Below are positions 59,397 to 64,000 of a DNA stretch of 64,000 nt, in pieces. The notes beneath the pieces were generated by a model, which saw only the letters and a list, made by a program, of their open reading frames with translations, made no database searches and was not told the origin of the DNA. Numbering within the stretch: the first letter of the stretch is position 1; every line of letters starts with the position of its first letter. Source of the stretch: Acidobacteriaceae bacterium KBS 89 (GTDB taxonomy: Bacteria > Acidobacteriota > Terriglobia > Terriglobales > Acidobacteriaceae); the NCBI GenBank assembly GCA_000381605.1, contig KB906760.1, forward strand, positions 310,001 to 374,000, read 5' to 3'. The translations under genes were made by a program, and so were the position numbers.

Positions 59397-60928
59397 ACGT
59401 GTGCTGCGCCAAGATGGGAGACGGGAATCGTATAGGGAATGAAGATCGTGATTGAAGTTCCACTATTTCCTTGTTCGGTACTACTCGCGACAGAGATCTG
59501 GCCCCCGCGTTTTTCAACAAGCTGCTTGGCAACCCAAAGCCCGATTCCTGTTCCGACATCGCCCTTGGTAGTGAAAAACGGCTCGAAGATTCTTTCAAGA
59601 TGTTCTTGCTTAATCCCCGTCCCATTGTCCCGGATTACAGTCTGAATCCCGTCCTCCGATGCGCCAATCAGCTGGCGGGTCGAAATTTTCAGTGACCCGC
59701 CTTGATGCATGGCATCGATGGCATTTGCGACGACATTGGAAAAGACCTGAAGCATCTCGCCTTTGCTAGCGACGAGTTTCTGGAGGTCATTGAATTGCAG
59801 GTCTACCGCTATACCTGTAGAAGTCAGCCTCGAGTTGTATACAGTGAGCACGTTCTCAATAACATCATGGAGATAAATCTCTCGAGGCGTGCCCGTATCT
59901 TTGTAATAGCCCAAGGTCTGGCGAGCGATATGCGAGACGCGTTCCAATTCCTCTTCCGCGGTCAGCAGATATTGATGTGCTTTTCCCGAAGACGCGCTAT
60001 GTTGCCTTGCCAGAAAGACCAGGTTCATCACGGATTCAAGTGGATTGTTGATCTCGTGCGCGATCGTAGCAGCCATACGGCCTGTGGCGGCAAGCTTTTC
60101 CGACTGCATCAACATCCTTTCGATTCGTTTGCGATCCGAAATGTCTCGAGCAATTTTAGAAGCCCCTATAACTCGCCCGCTCTCGTCCTTGACTGGAGAG
60201 ATCGTTACTGAAACGTCGAAGATTTCACCGCTCTTCTTTCTGCGCCGAGTCTCATAATGATCGACGCGTTCTCCGGCTCGGAGTTTGCGCAGAATCTCAT
60301 CCTCTTCGTAATGCAGCTCTTCCGGAATGAGTAGCAGGATAGATTTGCCGACAATTTCGTCGGCGGTGTATTCGAACATTCGGCGAGCTCCCTCATTCCA
60401 GCTCTTGATGATGCTATTCAGGTTTTTGCTGATGATCGCGTCATCGGCCGAATCCACAATGGCAGCGAGCCTGAACCGGGTTTCATCAGCTTCTTTTTGC
60501 TCGGTCAAATCGCAGACGAGCTTTGAAGCTCCAGTCACCTGACCAGTCTTATCTGTTACCGGATAGACCGTGACCAGGACTGGTATGTCTCGTCCGTCCT
60601 TTCGGAGCCAATTGGCCTCATAAGGGTCGATCGCCTCTGCGGTCCTCAATTTCCTGAGAAGTTCATGCTCGGCATGATGTGAATCGGGGGGTATAAGCCG
60701 CAAGATGGATTGACCGATGATCTCGTTAGGTTCATATCCGAATACTTGAGTCGCTGCACGGTTCCAGCTTAGAATTTTACCCGTCAGATCCTTACTAAGC
60801 ATTGGGTCATTTGAGCCGTTTACCAAGGCAGCAAAATGTGAACGAGAATCGAAAGAGGTTTCGCCGGACGGATCAGGCAGACAATTATTGAGTCCGATCT
60901 CCAAAACATTACTCCAATTGGGTTGCAC
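59393..60928 (-). CDS. PAS-PAS sensor histidine kinase
   Basis: The protein has 511 residues, soluble, with no membrane segment. PAS1 (about 28-145) has LSKDLTGKILSWNRAATQVF and PAS2 (about 150-268) IISKNLNSIIKSWNEGARRM; both end with the PAC motif (GASKLVCDLTEQK, GASKIARDISDRK) and share the sentence IGQSILRLIP / VGKSILLLIP, so they arose by duplication. The H-box is TIAHEINNPLESVMN (H291). The ATPase has N box VVANAIDAM, G1 RDNGTGI, F box EPFFTTK and G2 GTGIGLWVAK. It overlaps the downstream receiver by 4 bp. The input is unknown; heme, flavin or redox cofactors are possible. Confidence 0.92.
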   Translation of the reverse strand: MQPNWSNVLEIGLNNCLPDPSGETSFDSRSHFAALVNGSNDPMLSKDLTGKILSWNRAATQVFGYEPNEIIGQSILRLIPPDSHHAEHELLRKLRTAEAIDPYEANWLRKDGRDIPVLVTVYPVTDKTGQVTGASKLVCDLTEQKEADETRFRLAAIVDSADDAIISKNLNSIIKSWNEGARRMFEYTADEIVGKSILLLIPEELHYEEDEILRKLRAGERVDHYETRRRKKSGEIFDVSVTISPVKDESGRVIGASKIARDISDRKRIERMLMQSEKLAATGRMAATIAHEINNPLESVMNLVFLARQHSASSGKAHQYLLTAEEELERVSHIARQTLGYYKDTGTPREIYLHDVIENVLTVYNSRLTSTGIAVDLQFNDLQKLVASKGEMLQVFSNVVANAIDAMHQGGSLKISTRQLIGASEDGIQTVIRDNGTGIKQEHLERIFEPFFTTKGDVGTGIGLWVAKQLVEKRGGQISVASSTEQGNSGTSITIFIPYTIPVSHLGAAHV

Positions 60929-61263
60929 TGATGAAAAGACCCAGCCATATGATGCATTTCTGCCACATGGAGTTTGGTCACCAGATTTTCAGGATTCGAG
61001 GTTGCAAGCTATTTCGTGCAAAATAACTAGCTCGCGGTTCGTCATCCCCTCGATTGATTCGCGGATCAGAAAGGTATAATGACCGGAGTGTTATCCGAGA
61101 AGACATTTTCAAACGCCCCCGATTCCAGTCGGGGTTTTCTATTGCTTTCAGCCGAGGCATTAGTCAATCCGCTCTTTCTGATTGAACGGGACCGCAACGA
61201 TCCTGACAAAGTACCTGCTATATGTCCGAATGGCGGATGAAACGGTTGGACGCCAATATCCTA
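60929..61263. other. 335-bp gap upstream of the kinase
   Basis: No gene is seen. It holds the kinase promoter region and the candidate small transcript listed at 61054-61140. Confidence 0.45.
61054..61140 (+). ncRNA. Candidate small RNA: consensus-like promoter followed by a terminator
   Basis: TTGATT (61054-61059) and a perfect TATAAT (61075-61080), 15 bp apart, form a promoter-like pair. About 36 bp later a strong stem CCCCGA-ttccag-TCGGGG (61117-61122, 61129-61134) is followed by TTTTCTATT. Transcription would give an RNA of roughly 50-55 nt with a single terminal hairpin and no open frame. The stem could alternatively serve as terminator for the minus-strand gene fragment at 61264, so the RNA is a hypothesis. 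Confidence 0.4.
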
Positions 61264-61456
61264 TTACGCGGAGTTTTTGGGATTCGGGTGCGCTCTCTCC
61301 TCGAAGCCTATGAGAACTAGGTCTCCTTTTATGCACACGACATCTGCTTTGACGATGCGCGGAAGTACATCCCCAATCTCTCGGTGCGGCGCAATTTTGA
61401 TCCGACCGCCGGTTTTCTGGTGCTTGATGCGCTCTCCAAGCGGGTTGGGTCGACAT
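61264..61456 (-). pseudogene. Small gene with frameshift near its start, function unknown
   Basis: A protein-like frame reads GERIKHQKTGGRIKIAPHRE, then IGDVLPRIVKADVVCIKGDL and VLIGFEERAHPNPKNSA to a TAA at 61264. It has no start codon in that frame; the ATG at 61456 lies one base out of phase (193 bp in total). One inserted base near 61440 explains the break. No family is recognised. It would be the third one-base break in a short gene of this window. Confidence 0.55.
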
Positions 61457-61477
61457 TAGCCTGACCAAAGAATCAAA

Positions 61478-62143
61478 TCAGATCGTTAGAAATGCGCTCC
61501 GTTCAAAATGTTCTAAGAGGTCAGCAACATCCGTGTAAACTTCGATGCATCCCGCCGCCAGTAGCTCCTTCTTGTTCCACCCTCCGGTAGTAACTCCGAC
61601 GGTCCAAATTCCAGCTTTGCCTGCGGCCTCCGCATCATAAGGGGTGTCGCCTAGCGCTAAAACCTGTTGATGAGACAAACCTAGTTTTTTCAGTGTCGCC
61701 TCGAAGATATCGGGATGCGGTTTTGAACGCTTTACATCATCGGCAGACCCACTCTTTTCGACAAGATCATCGATGTTGGCTATCTTTTTGTAGGCCTTCA
61801 ACTCCTCCTCGTTTGCCGAGGAGGCTAGCGAAATCTTGATTCCGCTTTCCCTCATTCGAAGGAAGAGCTCGCGAACCTTGGGAAAGGGCTCGACCCGGTG
61901 AAGATAGTCCGTGCGAAAGACGAACTGACGATATTTCTTCAACGGCTCTTCGATTGCCATCCTTTTCCACCACGGCACGAAGACAGGTATCAACTCATCT
62001 CCACCTTTTCCTATTTGACGTTGGACCTCCTCAACCTCCAAGTCGATGCCCGCGACGGAAAAAGCATCTTGCCATGCCGCTGCGTGGAGCCAGTTGCTCT
62101 GAACAAGTGTTCCGTCAATGTCGGAGAGTACCGCTTCAATCAT
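61478..62143 (-). CDS. HAD-superfamily phosphatase (phosphoglycolate phosphatase-like)
   Basis: The protein has 221 residues. HAD motif I is LSDIDGTLVQSN (nucleophile and acid/base Asp), motif II SLASSANEEE, the Lys of motif III is in KRSKPHPDIFEATLKKLGL and motif IV is ALGDTPYDAEAAGKAG. The cap domain (about 17-85) is the alpha-helical C1 type of phosphoglycolate / beta-phosphoglucomutase phosphatases. The substrate is unresolved. The gene stands in the island between two relics. Confidence 0.9.
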   Translation of the reverse strand: MIEAVLSDIDGTLVQSNWLHAAAWQDAFSVAGIDLEVEEVQRQIGKGGDELIPVFVPWWKRMAIEEPLKKYRQFVFRTDYLHRVEPFPKVRELFLRMRESGIKISLASSANEEELKAYKKIANIDDLVEKSGSADDVKRSKPHPDIFEATLKKLGLSHQQVLALGDTPYDAEAAGKAGIWTVGVTTGGWNKKELLAAGCIEVYTDVADLLEHFERSAFLTI

Positions 62144-62152
62144 CTCGTTGCC

Positions 62153-62515
62153 TCAGAAATTTTGGATTGCTTCAACCAATTTGGTGGGATGAATCGGCTT
62201 CTCCATTAGGTTGAAGGAATGCCCCTAGGCCTAAGCCTCTTCGATAAATGCCGGGCGCGCCGATGTCGCCCGAGGAGAGGAGAAACTTTACAAATCGGGA
62301 TTTCAGTTCCGAAGCTGAATAGCTAGCTCGATACCAGTCAAACCGGAAATGATGTAGTGCGGCCAGGGAACGGCTTTTGCTGCCTCCATCGCCTCATGCG
62401 AATCCGTCTAAGCGAAAGCGTCGAACAGGTTCATCTGCAACGCGATGGTGAGCATTTTTGCGATCTCGAGTTTGTCATCCCCCACGAAAAGGCGCAGCCG
62501 GGGACGGGAAGCGCC
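62153..62515 (-). pseudogene. Response-regulator receiver relic with five in-frame stops
   Basis: Reading the minus strand in one frame gives RLFVGDDKLEIAKMLTIALQ MNLFDAFA (stop) TDSHEAMEAAKAVPWPHYII SGLTGIELAIQLRN (stop) NPDL (stop), a variable stretch with FIEEA (stop) A (stop), and GHSFNLMEKPIHPTKLVEAI QNF (final stop at 62153). This is a full receiver layout: the GDD acidic pair, the GLTGIELAI segment and the MEKPIHP lysine. The phosphoacceptor region (the D-x-x-M-P block) is deleted. It aligns with the intact regulator at 58908 (GVELAIAIQ, LMAKPVHPLKL). One frame is preserved across five stops, so point mutations rather than indels dominate. Confidence 0.85.
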
Positions 62516-62578
62516 ATTAAGAAATGCCTCCCTGTTTCGGGTGGGCATTTGGGTAATTTCGAAGAGAACGTTCAGAAG

Positions 62579-63088
62579 TTAAAGTTTCTTTTCGAGATCG
62601 TAAGCCATGTTTTTATGCGCGGCCACGGCGGTTTTCCCCTTGAGTACTGCAGCACGAAATTTAGCGTCCTTTGTGTCCTTAGCCTCTTTAGTGAATTCGC
62701 TCAGCGCTTTAGAGTGATCGGAGACCATATCCTTCATGTATGCCTTATCAAAATCGTTGCCCGAGAGCCCAGACAGCTTATCCAACTCTTTCTGATGATC
62801 GGCGTCTGGGCCGGTTGGCGGTGTTAAACCCCATGCGTCGACAAACGGCTTCATGCTCGCCGTCATCTGCGTATGCTCGGTAACCATCTTCTCAGCAAAA
62901 GCCTTCACAGCCGGATTCGTGGCCTTTTGCTCCGCCAATTTGCTCAATGCGATCTCGTTTTGATCGGATTGCGCAGCGACGGCCAGAAACTTCTTGTCGT
63001 CCTCACTCTGCGCGGTTGCTTTACTCGGCATCAAACTGGATGCGAAACTCAGCACAGCGCAACATACTATTTGAGTTGTTCTTGTCAT
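62579..63088 (-). CDS. DUF4142 protein, exported
   Basis: The protein has 169 residues; the ATG at 63088 follows TGGGAG. The signal peptide is MTRTTQIVCCAVLSFASSLM, cleaved near ATAQ. The mature part is an all-helical DUF4142 (ferritin-like four-helix) domain: KKFLAVAAQSDQNEIALSKL, NPAVKAFAEKMVTEHTQMTA, DFDKAYMKDMVSDHSKALSE and a last helix ending NMAYDLEKKL. Members are common in soil bacteria and plasmids, with no proven activity. It is followed by two small membrane genes upstream on the same strand. Confidence 0.9.
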   Translation of the reverse strand: MTRTTQIVCCAVLSFASSLMPSKATAQSEDDKKFLAVAAQSDQNEIALSKLAEQKATNPAVKAFAEKMVTEHTQMTASMKPFVDAWGLTPPTGPDADHQKELDKLSGLSGNDFDKAYMKDMVSDHSKALSEFTKEAKDTKDAKFRAAVLKGKTAVAAHKNMAYDLEKKL

Positions 63089-63194
63089 GTGATCTCCCAA
63101 GGCGGAATGCCAATCGTTGTACATCATCGTGTGAGAAGCAATCTTGCCCTTCAACGTTGCATCGGCTTTCGCCCTCTCTTGTTATTAGCGGCTA

Positions 63195-63368
63195 CTACCG
63201 ACGTCTCATCAGAAGGACTATAACCAAGACAATTACGAGAAGTCCCAGCGAACCTGGCCAAATGAACCACCCTCCGCCACTCGAGTATCCAGCCACCAGA
63301 CAACCTGAGAGGCCAAGAGTTGCGATGGATGCGGCGAACAGCGTGCCCAATCTCGTAAGTAGCGACAT
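63195..63368 (-). CDS. Small lipoprotein-like membrane protein
   Basis: The protein has 57 residues; the ATG at 63368 has AGAGGTG upstream. The N-terminal signal ends in a lipobox (ATLGLSGC). A Gly/Trp segment (YSSGGGWFIWPGSLG) and a transmembrane helix (LLVIVLVIVLLMRRR) close it. Similar tiny GGWF..PG-TM proteins are frequent in Acidobacteria. The role is unknown. It lies 106 bp upstream of DUF4142 on the same strand. Confidence 0.72.
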   Translation of the reverse strand: MSLLTRLGTLFAASIATLGLSGCLVAGYSSGGGWFIWPGSLGLLVIVLVIVLLMRRR

Positions 63369-63433
63369 AGTATTGACACCTCTTTCTCGATTTCGCACAT
63401 CTCACACTCCTCCACTCGGCCAAAAAAATCGCA

Positions 63434-63622
63434 CTAGACTACGTTTTTGACTTCTGAAACCGGTGAGGCAACCGGGTTTGTCACGGTCTGTCTCGCTATT
63501 GCAACCAGTGATTCTCCACGCTTGTACATGAGAAAAGCCGCCACAAACCCAGAAATTACGGTCGCGTAGACGATTAGTTTGCTGAACGTACTGTGCGTTT
63601 CGACTCGTTTCTCTGAAACCAT
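63434..63622 (-). CDS. Small membrane protein of unknown function
   Basis: The protein has 62 residues; the ATG at 63622 has GGGGGA upstream. A single transmembrane helix (LIVYATVISGFVAAFLMYKR) sits near the N-terminus, followed by a polar tail (GESLVAIARQTVTNPVASPV SEVKNVV). No family is recognised. It is 65 bp upstream of the small lipoprotein gene on the same strand. Confidence 0.65.
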   Translation of the reverse strand: MVSEKRVETHSTFSKLIVYATVISGFVAAFLMYKRGESLVAIARQTVTNPVASPVSEVKNVV

Positions 63623-63865
63623 AATGTCCCCCACGATACTTCCTGACTTCTATGATGCAAGATCAAGTGGAAACACCGCTGAGATACTTCTGTTTCCAAG
63701 TGAGTGATTCGATTGCTACCCCCGCGTGCGTCCGCCCAGTATTTCGGTAGAAACCCGAATTTTGTGCTCTCTGCGATCTGTACCGAGCCGCCTTCCTCAT
63801 CCGTAGATCACGTCTTCAATCACCGCTGATGCTTGAAAGCTGTTCTTCCTCCACGGAGCCCCTCG

Positions 63866-64000
63866 ATGAGTGATGCAACTCCCCCTCTCCCCACTCATGA
63901 ACTTGGTTCGTTGTCCGTCATTTGGATCGGGCTTCATCGGAAGCTAGAGATTTGGGAAAAGAAAGATCCTCTGATCCCGATAGGCGGTGACTTCAATGTC
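63866..64000 (+). CDS. Start of an unidentified gene, cut by the window end
   Basis: The ATG at 63866 has GGAG at good spacing and the frame stays open for 45 codons to the window edge (MSDATPPLPTHELGSLSVIW, then IGLHRKLEIWEKKDPLIPIG GDFNV). The sequence looks protein-like, with no family recognisable from this short part. The 243-bp stretch before it (63623-63865) holds nothing recognisable. Confidence 0.5.
   Translation, partial: MSDATPPLPTHELGSLSVIWIGLHRKLEIWEKKDPLIPIGGDFNV

Larger units (their letters stand above)
53051..64000. mobile_element. Left part of an integrative island in tRNA-Ser (right end not seen)
   Basis: Immediately past the intact tRNA-Ser lie integrase-type repeats and a tyrosine recombinase. 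From there to the window end the DNA has weaker codon bias, many very short genes, several frameshifted or stop-riddled relics and long gene-poor stretches, in contrast to the dense, GC-biased chromosome to the left. Cargo is signalling (GGDEF, PAS kinase, receiver), a HAD phosphatase, DUF4142 and small membrane proteins. I looked for a repeat of the tRNA 3' end (GGTTCGAATCCCTCCTCTTC) and did not see one downstream, so the right boundary is probably outside the window or degraded. The extent is inference. Confidence 0.6.

Noticed and set aside
1..64000. CRISPR arrays, IS elements with terminal repeats, retrons, toxin-antitoxin or known defence operons
   Set aside because: I found no regularly spaced repeats, transposase, reverse transcriptase, nuclease-helicase pair or recognisable toxin-antitoxin pair anywhere in the window.
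53051..64000. Right attachment site for the tRNA-Ser element
   Set aside because: No second copy of the tRNA 3' end could be found downstream; strings such as CCTCCGCCACTC near 63.27 kb match too few bases.

Overview
The window reads as chromosomal DNA of an acidobacterium, most likely family Acidobacteriaceae (Terriglobus, Granulicella or Edaphobacter type). This is inference. It rests on high GC with strong G/C third-position bias, a large Oar-like TonB-dependent receptor with an N-terminal carboxypeptidase-like domain, an 836-residue orphan MacB/FtsX permease of the type expanded in Acidobacteria, plant-polymer enzymes (PL10-type pectate lyase, GH10 xylanase), and many small secreted proteins without a known function.

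1-13.7 kb: on the minus strand lie CCA tRNA nucleotidyltransferase, pectate lyase, flavin amine oxidase and a formate dehydrogenase alpha subunit cut by the window edge. Divergent from these, with only 23 bp between start codons, run tsaD, cysS, a secreted unknown protein and fhs (formate-tetrahydrofolate ligase). A DUF4097-like SDGS-repeat protein, an EamA exporter, a paralogue of the secreted unknown and a DUF4440 protein follow.

14-31 kb: a class-III aminotransferase, a GAF-GGDEF cyclase, moaA, a 7TM/SpoIIE-type phosphatase, a frameshifted secreted protein, two tandem SIMPL-domain genes of contrasting codon use, a left-handed beta-helix acetyltransferase, a TPR protein, an M50 protease, a fatty-acid desaturase and a cupin.

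31-53 kb is core genome: trpS, scpA, a PEP-CTERM protein, a Pit transporter, GH10 xylanase, scpB, rluB, msrA, the orphan permease, a DEAD-box helicase, a VIT-type transporter, an ABC-F ATPase, a DUF2237 protein and the TonB receptor. It closes with a 22-bp perfect inverted repeat and an intact tRNA-Ser(TGA).

53-64 kb: a tyrosine integrase begins 180 bp after the tRNA-Ser. From there the DNA changes character: weaker codon bias, many tiny genes, long stretches without genes, and relics. The relics are a tRNA(CAU)-like fragment, a frameshifted KH-domain (KhpA-like) gene, another frameshifted small gene, and a response-regulator relic with five in-frame stops. Intact cargo includes a membrane GGDEF protein, a PAS-PAS histidine kinase overlapping its response regulator, a HAD phosphatase, a DUF4142 protein and small lipoprotein or membrane proteins. 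I read this as the left part of a partly decayed integrative island in tRNA-Ser. No right attachment repeat is visible, so the right end probably lies beyond the window.

I did not find a clear new defence system, CRISPR array or IS element. The most unusual material is the decayed signalling and small-gene content of the island, a possible promoter-terminator small-RNA unit at 61.05-61.14 kb, and structured repeats near 54.75 kb.
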